From the NCBI RefSeq assembly GCF_900114495.1, contig NZ_FOZI01000002.1:744001-808000 (forward strand): 64,000 nt of DNA. Reading direction: 5' to 3'. Positions 1 to 7,344 of this stretch are shown in pieces. A program made the translations under genes and the position numbers. The stretch is from Dyella sp. OK004 (GTDB taxonomy: Bacteria; Pseudomonadota; Gammaproteobacteria; Xanthomonadales; Rhodanobacteraceae). Below the pieces are notes generated by a model. That model saw nothing but the letters and a program-made list of their open reading frames with translations. It was not told where the DNA came from and made no database searches. Numbering within the stretch: the first letter of the stretch is position 1; each line of letters begins with the position of its first letter.

Positions 1-186
1 CTCTGTGACGATCTCGAGGCTGGCGTTGTGGTCAATCGGGAAGCTGGCATCCACCAGCTTGCCGTCTACCTTGCCGGCCAGGGTGGCCTTGGCCAGGCCG
101 GCGCCAATGGAGGCAGCCACCTCCTGTACGGTGACGGAGTGGTCGAAGGGACGCTTGCTGCCGTCGGGTAGCGTGATTTCGATCAT
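1..186 (-). CDS. thrS: Threonyl-tRNA synthetase, N-terminal fragment
   Basis: The reverse strand reads [18 protein letters not shown] and continues for 62 codons to the window edge, where the gene is cut. This is the N-terminal TGS domain typical of threonyl-tRNA synthetase, which charges tRNA-Thr with threonine in the cytoplasm. The catalytic and editing domains lie outside the window. The ATG at 186 fits the family start (Ile/Val-rich first strand, then LPDG). Upstream are a terminator hairpin and a short Thr-rich leader peptide, suggesting attenuation control. Only the first domain is visible, but TGS at the extreme N-terminus followed by AAS-G--A-ATL is characteristic. Confidence 0.85.
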   Translation of the reverse strand, partial: MIEITLPDGSKRPFDHSVTVQEVAASIGAGLAKATLAGKVDGKLVDASFPIDHNASLEIVTE

Positions 187-205
187 GGAAACGTTTCTCT
201 GAAAA

Positions 206-229
206 CAAAAAAAGGGCGCCGCGCGCCCT
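206..229 (-). terminator. Rho-independent terminator in the thrS leader
   Basis: On the minus strand a 7-bp GC stem (AGGGCGC / GCGCCCT, 3-nt loop) is followed directly by seven T. It lies about 20 nt upstream of the thrS start and 25 nt after the leader-peptide stop, the position expected of an attenuator rather than an end-of-operon terminator. Confidence 0.8.
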
Positions 230-254
230 CTTGGAAGCACAAGGCGTGGCGAGA

Positions 255-281
255 TCAGCGTTTGGAGGTGGTAGTTGCCAT
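255..281 (-). CDS. Putative threonine-rich leader peptide of thrS
   Basis: A nine-codon ORF on the minus strand encodes MATTTSKR, with three consecutive Thr codons (ACT ACC ACC) and then Ser. It sits upstream of the terminator that precedes thrS. A run of codons for the amino acid handled by the downstream gene, followed by a terminator, is the classical layout of ribosome-mediated attenuation. When charged tRNA-Thr is scarce the ribosome would stall on these codons and terminator formation would be prevented. The layout is seen directly; the mechanism is inferred and the antiterminator pairing was not computed. Confidence 0.6.
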   Translation of the reverse strand: MATTTSKR

Positions 282-442
282 GTCGCACACTCGGCCGGCG
301 CTTTGACGCGGGCCACCTTGTCTCTCGGATGGGGTCGCAGAAAGCTAGTTTAGCCCATGACCTGCTGTCAATTCAGCGCATTCCGAATGCCTTTCCCGCC
401 GCCGACGATAGAATGGCGCGCTACCCCGATCCTGGACACCCG

Positions 443-1453
443 ATGCGCATCCTCGTCACCGGAACAGCCGGCTTCGTCGGCGCCGCCCTCACCGAACGTT
501 TGCTGGCCCGTGGCGACGAGGTCTATGGCATCGACAACCACAACGACTACTACGACCCATCGTTGAAGGAAGCGCGCCTGGCCCGCTTCAACCAGCATCC
601 GGCCTACACCCACCTGCGCGCCGATCTCGCAGACGCTGTGGCAATCAACCAGGCCTTCGAGACCTTCAAGCCGCAGCGCGTAGTCAACCTCGCGGCACAG
701 GCCGGCGTGCGCTATTCGCTGAAGAATCCGCAGGCTTACGTGCAGAGCAACCTGGTCGGCTTCACCAACATCCTGGAAGCCTGCCGCCATCACCAGGTCG
801 AGCATCTGGTCTATGCGTCATCCAGCTCAGTCTATGGCGCCAACCGCAAGTTGCCGTTCGCGGTGGAAGACCCAGTGGACCACCCGGTTAGCCTGTACGC
901 CGCTAGCAAAAAAGCCAACGAGCTGATGGCACACACCTATAGCCACCTGTTCGGCCTGCCGACCACCGGCCTGCGCTTCTTCACCGTGTACGGCCCCTGG
1001 GGCCGACCGGACATGTCACCCATGCTGTTCGCCGATCGCATCAGCAAGGGCGAGCCCATCGATGTGTTCAACTTCGGCAACCACAGCCGCGACTTCACCT
1101 ATATCGACGACATTGTCGAGGGCGTGATCCGCACGCTGGACCACCCAGCCCAACCCGATCCCGGCTACAACGCCGAGCAACCCAATCCCGGCACCTCAAA
1201 CGCGCCGTACCGCGTCTACAACATCGGCAACGACCAGCCGGTGCAGCTGCTGCGCTTTATCGAGCTGATGGAGCAGAACCTCGGCCGCACCGTGGAAAAA
1301 CGCCTGCTGCCGATGCAACCCGGCGACGTGCCCGACACCTGGGCCGACGTCTCCGCCTTGCGCCGGGACGTCGGTTACGCACCCAGCACGTCCATCGAAG
1401 AAGGCGTAAAGCGCTTCGTGGCCTGGTATCGCGAATACCACGGCCTCCGCTGA
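443..1453 (+). CDS. NAD-dependent epimerase, probably UDP-glucuronate 4-epimerase
   Basis: A 336-residue extended short-chain dehydrogenase. The Rossmann glycine motif GTAGFVG begins at residue 7 and the catalytic YAASK motif is near residue 155. The early motif NDYYDPSLKEARL is typical of UDP-glucuronate 4-epimerases (CapI/LspL type), which make UDP-galacturonate for surface polysaccharides. ATG 443 was chosen because MRILVTG is the usual family start; the reading frame extends further upstream without similarity. It stands alone, not next to other sugar genes. A related UDP-hexose epimerase activity cannot be excluded. Confidence 0.8.
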   Translation: MRILVTGTAGFVGAALTERLLARGDEVYGIDNHNDYYDPSLKEARLARFNQHPAYTHLRADLADAVAINQAFETFKPQRVVNLAAQAGVRYSLKNPQAYVQSNLVGFTNILEACRHHQVEHLVYASSSSVYGANRKLPFAVEDPVDHPVSLYAASKKANELMAHTYSHLFGLPTTGLRFFTVYGPWGRPDMSPMLFADRISKGEPIDVFNFGNHSRDFTYIDDIVEGVIRTLDHPAQPDPGYNAEQPNPGTSNAPYRVYNIGNDQPVQLLRFIELMEQNLGRTVEKRLLPMQPGDVPDTWADVSALRRDVGYAPSTSIEEGVKRFVAWYREYHGLR

Positions 1454-1462
1454 GCCCTTCCG

Positions 1463-1909
1463 TCAGAACGGCTTGGCGATCACCAGGAAAATCACGCCGA
1501 GCAGCACAAACACCGGTAGCTCATTGAGCAAGCGCAGCGTACGCGCCGACGGCAGCGCGCCGCCCTTGGCGCTACGTTTCACCAGCCGCCCGGTCCAGAT
1601 GTAGTAGACCAACAACAACACGACCAGACTCAGCTTGGCGTGCAGCCAGCCTGCTTCACCGAAATTCGGCAGCGTGCCCGGGAACAGACGCCAGCCCTGC
1701 CACAGGGTCAGGCCGAACAGGAGCGCCATGCCGAACATGCTGTGGCCGAACTTGTACAAGCGCAGTCCCATCAACTCCAGCCGGGCCTTTGTTGCTGGCT
1801 CGGCGCCGGCCTCGGCGATATTCACCAGAATGCGCGGCAGATAGAAAATTGACGCGACCCAGGCCATCACGAACAACAGATGCAGGCTCTTGATCCACAG
1901 ATAGGTCAT
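1463..1909 (-). CDS. CopD/HemJ-family integral membrane protein
   Basis: A 148-residue protein with about four hydrophobic segments. The start MTYLWIKSLHLLFVMAW and the following YLPRILVN match the HemJ/CopD family. HemJ members are haem-dependent protoporphyrinogen IX oxidases of the inner membrane; the conserved N-terminal His (residue 10) is present. The ATG at 1909 is preceded by AGGAG at good spacing; a longer upstream frame exists but runs through the tRNA-Val terminator. Whether this copy is the haem enzyme or a general CopD-type protein cannot be decided here. Confidence 0.7.
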   Translation of the reverse strand: MTYLWIKSLHLLFVMAWVASIFYLPRILVNIAEAGAEPATKARLELMGLRLYKFGHSMFGMALLFGLTLWQGWRLFPGTLPNFGEAGWLHAKLSLVVLLLVYYIWTGRLVKRSAKGGALPSARTLRLLNELPVFVLLGVIFLVIAKPF

Positions 1910-1931
1910 CGCTGACTCCTGAAATTCACAA

Positions 1932-1964
1932 ACAAAAACGGCGCGACCCTGGGGCCGCGCCGTT
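1932..1964 (-). terminator. Terminator downstream of tRNA-Val
   Basis: Minus-strand inverted repeat ACGGCGCG / CGCGCCGT with a 10-nt loop, followed by TTTTTG. It ends the tRNA-Val transcript ahead of the CopD-like gene. Confidence 0.75.
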
Positions 1965-1975
1965 TCGTACGGTAT

Positions 1976-2050
1976 TGGTGGGCGGTACAAGGATCGAACT
2001 TGTGACCCCTACCATGTCAAGGTAGTGCTCTACCGCTGAGCTAACCGCCC
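1976..2050 (-). tRNA. tRNA-Val (GAC)
   Basis: 75 nt on the minus strand. The acceptor stem GGGCGGT pairs with ACCGCCC, and discriminator A and an encoded CCA follow. The anticodon arm is CTACC-TTGACAT-GGTAG, giving anticodon GAC. The D arm (TAGCTCAG) and T arm (GTTCGATCC) are canonical. Confidence 0.95.
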
Positions 2051-2136
2051 GAAGCTCGCGCCGGCATGCCGTGCGAGCCGCGTAGTATACGTGAGCCCCC
2101 ATCCCTCGACAACTCCCCCGCCGGCTCCGCAGCCGC

Positions 2137-4158
<2,022 letters not shown>

Positions 4159-4200
4159 GGCAGTCCACATGCGGTCGCGTAAGGGCATTTTAAATTGCCC

Positions 4201-4223
4201 CTGCTGACAGGACGTGTCAGCAG
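4201..4223. repeat. Perfect 9-bp inverted repeat between uvrB and the pseudopilin gene
   Basis: CTGCTGACA, a 5-nt spacer, then its exact complement TGTCAGCAG. It lies 43 nt upstream of the uvrB start in the divergent intergenic region. No T-tract follows on either strand, so an operator or mRNA hairpin is more likely than a terminator. It does not resemble the LexA boxes I know for xanthomonads. Confidence 0.55.
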
Positions 4224-4311
4224 AGCCTCACACCGTAGAACCGCGCACTCTTGCAGGCAACGCCGCGGACGCTACCTACCATCAGTCTCCTGCCCACGCA
4301 GGAGCACCGCC

Positions 4312-4857
4312 TTGAATCCCATCCGCCTCCAACATCGAGGCACCACGCTGATCGAGCAGATCATGGTGGTGGTCATCGCCTCCATCCTGACCTGCGTCGC
4401 CCTGCCTTCGTTGCGACGCCTGCTGGCCCGCCACGAAGTACGCACGGCGCAGACCAGCCTGATCGCCTCGCTGCAGCAGGCCCGCGCACTGGCCGCGCAG
4501 ACCGGCCGCCGCACCGTGGCCTGCCCCACGCGGGACGGCACGCATTGCAGCGACGAAGCCTCGTGGGATGGCGGCTGGCTGGTCGGGTTCCGGGGAGACC
4601 AGGCCAATCAGTTGGATGGCCCACCGCAATACAGCCGCGTGGATACCGCCAGGCAGCTGACCATCCAAAGCAACACTGGCCGTCACTACGTCCAGTTCCA
4701 GTCCAGCGGCTTTTCCGGCGGCAGCAACCTCACCGTACTGATCTGCCGTCGCAGCGATCCCAGCCATGTAGTGAGCGTGAAGGTTTCGCAGGCCGGGCGT
4801 GTACGCGGCGCCGACGCGACCGCCGATGAAGCCGCTCAATGCGCGGGGACGGGATAA
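4312..4857 (+). CDS. Type IV pilus/type II secretion pseudopilin, FimT/GspH family
   Basis: A 181-residue prepilin-like protein. A short basic leader ends in G, followed by TTLIEQIMVVVIASIL: a prepilin-peptidase site with Glu at +5 and a hydrophobic helix. The C-terminal half has the GspH pattern (ARALAAQTGRR, CP..DG..C, a late C). The start is taken as TTG 4312 because GGAG lies about 7 nt upstream and it gives a normal leader; the open frame begins earlier without a credible signal. It would be a minor pilin initiating pilus assembly, yet no other minor pilin genes adjoin it. Confidence 0.75.
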   Translation: MNPIRLQHRGTTLIEQIMVVVIASILTCVALPSLRRLLARHEVRTAQTSLIASLQQARALAAQTGRRTVACPTRDGTHCSDEASWDGGWLVGFRGDQANQLDGPPQYSRVDTARQLTIQSNTGRHYVQFQSSGFSGGSNLTVLICRRSDPSHVVSVKVSQAGRVRGADATADEAAQCAGTG

Positions 4858-4878
4858 ATTCGCGGGACGTGATTCCGC

Positions 4879-4913
4879 AAAAAACAAGGCCTTGCATCGC
4901 TGCAAGGCCTTGT
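4879..4913 (-). terminator. Terminator beyond the tRNA-Asn fragment
   Basis: A perfect 13-bp stem (ACAAGGCCTTGCA and its complement, 4-nt loop) followed on the minus strand by TTTTTT. It lies immediately downstream of the truncated tRNA-Asn copy and is probably the original terminator of the tRNA gene, displaced by the insertion of the islet. Confidence 0.75.
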
Positions 4914-4917
4914 CAGA

Positions 4918-4967
4918 TATGGCGCCCGAAGTTGGACTCGAACCAACGACCCCCTGATTAACAGTCA
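4918..4967 (-). other. Attachment-site copy: 3' fragment of tRNA-Asn
   Basis: These 50 bases are identical to 7189-7238, which holds the 3' part of the intact tRNA-Asn from just 5' of the anticodon through CCA. The 5' half of a tRNA is missing here, so this copy cannot function. A direct repeat of a tRNA 3' end at the far side of a block of unusual genes is the standard footprint of tyrosine-recombinase integration. Confidence 0.8.
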
Positions 4968-5003
4968 GCCCGATTAAAGATTAGGATCAGCAAGTTATTC
5001 GAC

Positions 5004-5068
5004 TTAATTTTCCACAGCTTGCCAGTTTTGCCCGCTTGGCAACGCGTTTTGTGGCTTATTTTTCCACA
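5004..5068. repeat. Two direct copies of a 13-bp motif near the left islet end
   Basis: TTAATTTTCCACA (5004-5016) and TTATTTTTCCACA (5056-5068) differ at one base and are spaced 52 bp apart. The second is the exact complement of the copy at 7143-7155 inside the other end. Between them is a smaller inverted pair, TTGCCA / TGGCAA. The position just inside an attachment site suggests recombinase arm-type sites, but this is inference. Confidence 0.5.
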
Positions 5069-5072
5069 TCGC

Positions 5073-5975
5073 TCAATCCAATACGCCAAGTAACTTCAAC
5101 GATTCTACCAGGTCAGCTCTGCTTGTCTTCTGAGACCACCCTGTACGTTTTGATACTAGCCTCCCATCCTCGAAAAAGAAGAATGTGGGACTGATTGAGA
5201 AGTCAATGTAGGGCCAGGTCGCATTGTCATAGACAATTGACAGGGGATGCTCTGGAAATTGCTCATTCCACGCCTTTAGGTCACTAACATCCAATGGCTC
5301 ACTTGCATTTTCAACCCAGATGACACTGCTTTTCTTAAATCCATTCGATAGCGTGGAATCGCTGGCTATCATTAGTGCCGCATCGCGCGCAAAGTGACAT
5401 TGCGCAACGACGACAATTAGGTGATGCTGGCGGGTACTTACATTATGTAGATTTAGACTACTTCCGTCTTTTGCGAGGCTATAAACTGCCGGCATGGCGG
5501 CATCAAATGTCGGAGATGTACTAATTACGGGCGTGGATGCAAGTCCCAATGCGCCACTCTGTCGCAACAGTTTCTCGGCGTCACCAAACGCGCGAGCGCT
5601 AATAAGCCTACGGTAGGCAGTCGCCACCTCATCGTTGGTGGCCACGCCCCTTTTCATCAACTCCAAATAATCATTTCTGAGGTCTCGAATATAGGAGTTT
5701 TTGCGTTCCACGTTTGCGAACTGCGAATAGAAGAAAGCGATATTTGTTATCGAAAATAATTCATGTAGCTCTTCGCCTGACAGGCCGGTCAAATCACCTT
5801 GAATCGCTGGTATATTTTCTTCATATATTTTGTTAATAGCGTCCGACTTCTCTTTCACGCTAAGCTTGCGCGATTCATTGATAGCTGTCACTTCCGACTG
5901 ATAGTTATTCAGCGACTGACCATGAACAGCGGTCGTGATGGCGGAGCTAACGACGAGTAACGTGTAAAGCAGCAT
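5073..5975 (-). CDS. Exported thioredoxin-fold protein with a single active-site-like Cys
   Basis: 300 residues from ATG 5975 (AAGGAG about 10 nt upstream); 40 earlier in-frame codons lack a leader. Residues 1-19 are a signal peptide ending AVHG-QS. Residues 20-140 are helical and charged with no family I recognise. From about 180 the pattern is thioredoxin-like: a beta strand IVVVAQ, then C193-H-F-A where thioredoxins have CxxC, a later cis-proline segment ISPTFFFFEDGRLV (P263), and a terminal helix. Only one Cys remains in the mature protein, so a classical dithiol reaction is impossible; a monothiol, peroxidase-like or binding role is open. It follows the Cys-tail gene by about 100 nt and is probably co-transcribed. 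Confidence 0.65.
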   Translation of the reverse strand: MLLYTLLVVSSAITTAVHGQSLNNYQSEVTAINESRKLSVKEKSDAINKIYEENIPAIQGDLTGLSGEELHELFSITNIAFFYSQFANVERKNSYIRDLRNDYLELMKRGVATNDEVATAYRRLISARAFGDAEKLLRQSGALGLASTPVISTSPTFDAAMPAVYSLAKDGSSLNLHNVSTRQHHLIVVVAQCHFARDAALMIASDSTLSNGFKKSSVIWVENASEPLDVSDLKAWNEQFPEHPLSIVYDNATWPYIDFSISPTFFFFEDGRLVSKRTGWSQKTSRADLVESLKLLGVLD

Positions 5976-6025
5976 TTGTGACCAACTCCTTGGTACAACA
6001 GCACAACCTTCTGAAAACCGAGAGA

Positions 6026-6046
6026 TGGGCGGGTTAAAGCCGCCCA
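6026..6046 (-). other. Intercistronic hairpin between the two islet genes
   Basis: Stem TGGGCGG / CCGCCCA with a 7-nt loop in the 101-nt gap between the Cys-tail gene and the thioredoxin-like gene. No T-run follows on the minus strand, so it may stabilise the upstream mRNA segment or reduce read-through rather than terminate fully. Confidence 0.45.
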
Positions 6047-6076
6047 CCTTGTTGTCGCTCCAGCTGCAGCCAGCAA

Positions 6077-6637
6077 CTAGCAGCCATCGGTGCAACGATG
6101 GCCAGCTTCTTCTACGCAGCCCCCTGAACCGCCAGGGCGCACTTCGCAGATGTGATCAATGCGCGGGTCAGACATCGGAATGACCTTGCCACCGATCGAC
6201 TGGGTGCTTGCATGAAACCGAGCGTTAATTGCTTGATCGAGCGTCGTAGTAGTGCTCAACCCGGGGATTGAGTTGATTGTCGACTGAGCACCAAACAGGC
6301 TCAAAATGCTGTATGCGTCCGCGACGGAAAGCCCCGCCAAGTCTACGTAAGAGTAGGAACCTAGACCGCGAGGAGTGAAGACGAGCGACGCGATGAAGTT
6401 TGACCGCGCAATTGGCGAGAGCCTATAGATGGGCGATGTGGGCGTCGCCGCCAGATGAGTCAACAACTGATCACGTGAGGTAATCAAAGCCGTAGCAACA
6501 TCGATTTTCCCTGGGGTCAGCTGGGTACCGTTAGCAGGATTGACCGAGCGAGCGTTCAAGTCATTCTGCTGATCCGCTGCCGCGCCTCCGGCCAGGGTCA
6601 TTCCGGCGACGAACATAAAGCATGCAAGTTTTTTCAT
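6077..6637 (-). CDS. Exported protein of unknown family with a four-cysteine C-terminal tail
   Basis: 186 residues from ATG 6637 (GGAG 5 nt upstream). A signal peptide, MKKLACF...AGGAAA-DQQ, is cleaved near residue 21. The middle is Ser/Thr/Ala-rich with a possible amphipathic helix near 105-125. The last 23 residues hold all four mature cysteines (C164, C174, C182, C186) within a Gly-rich stretch GGSGGCVEEAGHRCTDGC, ending at the final Cys. I do not recognise the family. The cysteine spacing (x9, x7, x3) suggests disulfides, a metal site or a processed peptide. Its downstream neighbour encodes a thioredoxin-fold protein, so the pair may be functionally linked; that link is inferred. Confidence 0.6.
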   Translation of the reverse strand: MKKLACFMFVAGMTLAGGAAADQQNDLNARSVNPANGTQLTPGKIDVATALITSRDQLLTHLAATPTSPIYRLSPIARSNFIASLVFTPRGLGSYSYVDLAGLSVADAYSILSLFGAQSTINSIPGLSTTTTLDQAINARFHASTQSIGGKVIPMSDPRIDHICEVRPGGSGGCVEEAGHRCTDGC

Positions 6638-6994
6638 TCTAATCTCCATTTGAATGTGTAGTACTAGCTCCACGTCAACACCAAGAAGGGGCCGACCGCA
6701 ACCTTGTATCTCTTTGTTGCATGACAATAAGGTGAAGTGCGCCGCAAGTTGCGAATTTCGCAATTTATTGCGATTCGTTTTCGACGCCCTCGATTTTTGC
6801 GAGCGCATTGGGCATCAATCGTCATACATCCATTTTCTGCACACACCAGCGAGGCCACATTGCCAGTTGCCCCTGGCTAAGATGCACGCCTGTATCTGGA
6901 CCGTCACGACTGGATGTCTGTGTTCTAACTAGGTGGAATCTTGGATGTCCACTTCCGACCCATAGCAGACACTCATCTAGCGCACACGAAGACC

Positions 6995-7025
6995 AAGAGC
7001 CGCCTCATTCAGGCGGCTCTTTTTT
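6995..7025 (+). terminator. Plus-strand terminator without an associated gene
   Basis: 10-bp stem AAGAGCCGCC / GGCGGCTCTT, 7-nt loop, then TTTT on the plus strand. No plus-strand gene precedes it within the islet. It may end a small RNA or be left over from a lost gene. Confidence 0.7.
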
Positions 7026-7142
7026 GTCTGTAATTTGTGCGCTGCCCGCCGCAGCAGCATTCGCGATCAAGTCGCCTTTTCCCACCGAAGCCCAGCAATG
7101 GCGCGGCTTCGCGGCATGAGCATGCCGCTGGCGTAGAAAATG

Positions 7143-7155
7143 TGTGGAAAAATAA
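7143..7155. repeat. Inverted copy of the 13-bp islet motif, right end
   Basis: TGTGGAAAAATAA is the exact complement of the motif at 5056-5068. It lies 33 bp inside the right direct repeat, so the motif faces inward and outward in opposite senses at the two islet ends. Confidence 0.5.
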
Positions 7156-7183
7156 AAAAGGGCCTACCCGGAGGTAAGCCCTT
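7151..7183 (-). terminator. Terminator downstream of the intact tRNA-Asn
   Basis: Minus-strand stem AAGGGCTTACC / GGTAGGCCCTT (one mismatch, 4-nt loop) followed by TTTTTT. It replaces the ancestral terminator now found at 4879-4913, so the islet appears to have brought its own 3' end for the tRNA transcript. Confidence 0.7.
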
Positions 7184-7188
7184 GAATT

Positions 7189-7238
7189 TATGGCGCCCGA
7201 AGTTGGACTCGAACCAACGACCCCCTGATTAACAGTCA
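7189..7238 (-). other. Attachment-site copy within intact tRNA-Asn
   Basis: The 50 bases match 4918-4967 exactly; the next base differs on both sides. It covers the 3' part of the tRNA from CCA to just beyond the anticodon. This copy keeps the tRNA functional while the other copy marks the far boundary of the inserted DNA. Confidence 0.8.
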
Positions 7239-7267
7239 AGTGCTCTAACCGGCTGAGCTATTCGGGC
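7191..7267 (-). tRNA. tRNA-Asn (GTT)
   Basis: 77 nt on the minus strand. The acceptor stem GCCCGAA pairs with TTCGGGC, with discriminator G and CCA encoded. The anticodon loop CTGTTAA gives GTT. D arm TAGCTCAGCCGGTTAGAGC and T arm GGTTCGAGTCC are canonical. Its 3' 48 bases are repeated at 4920-4967, marking it as the integration site of the adjoining islet. Confidence 0.95.
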
Positions 7268-7344
7268 GGGGTGAGCTGCGTAGTTTGAATATTGGATGCC
7301 GGGCTGTCAAGCCACTGACAGCCCTGAAAATGCTCCGAATTTGT

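Larger units (their letters stand above)
4968..7188. mobile_element. tRNA-Asn islet between 50-bp direct repeats, no integrase
   Basis: The DNA between the two tRNA-Asn repeats (unit length 2,271 bp) is visibly poorer in GC than its flanks, with AT-rich codons such as ATA, TTA and AAT in its genes. It holds two minus-strand genes for exported proteins, a non-coding stretch with a plus-strand terminator, and 13-bp repeats near both ends that look like recombinase arm sites. There is no integrase, excisionase or transposase. It may be a decayed element or a cargo unit moved by a recombinase supplied elsewhere. Confidence 0.7.
6638..7190. other. Non-coding part of the islet
   Basis: 553 bases with no credible gene. 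Frames that stay open here (for example 6654-6932 and 6808-7119 on the plus strand) have no usable start signals or family features. It should contain the promoter of the two minus-strand genes; I could not fix -35/-10 boxes. It also holds a plus-strand terminator at 6995-7025 with no gene in front of it, and the 13-bp inverted motif at 7143-7155. Confidence 0.5.

Noticed and set aside
4918-4975. A second tRNA-Asn gene
   Set aside because: Only the 3' 48 bases of the tRNA are present; the D arm and 5' acceptor strand are missing, so it is an att-type fragment.
6808-7119. Possible small gene in the islet before the right end
   Set aside because: No ribosome site, no hydrophobic or domain pattern, and the frame crosses a strong terminator.
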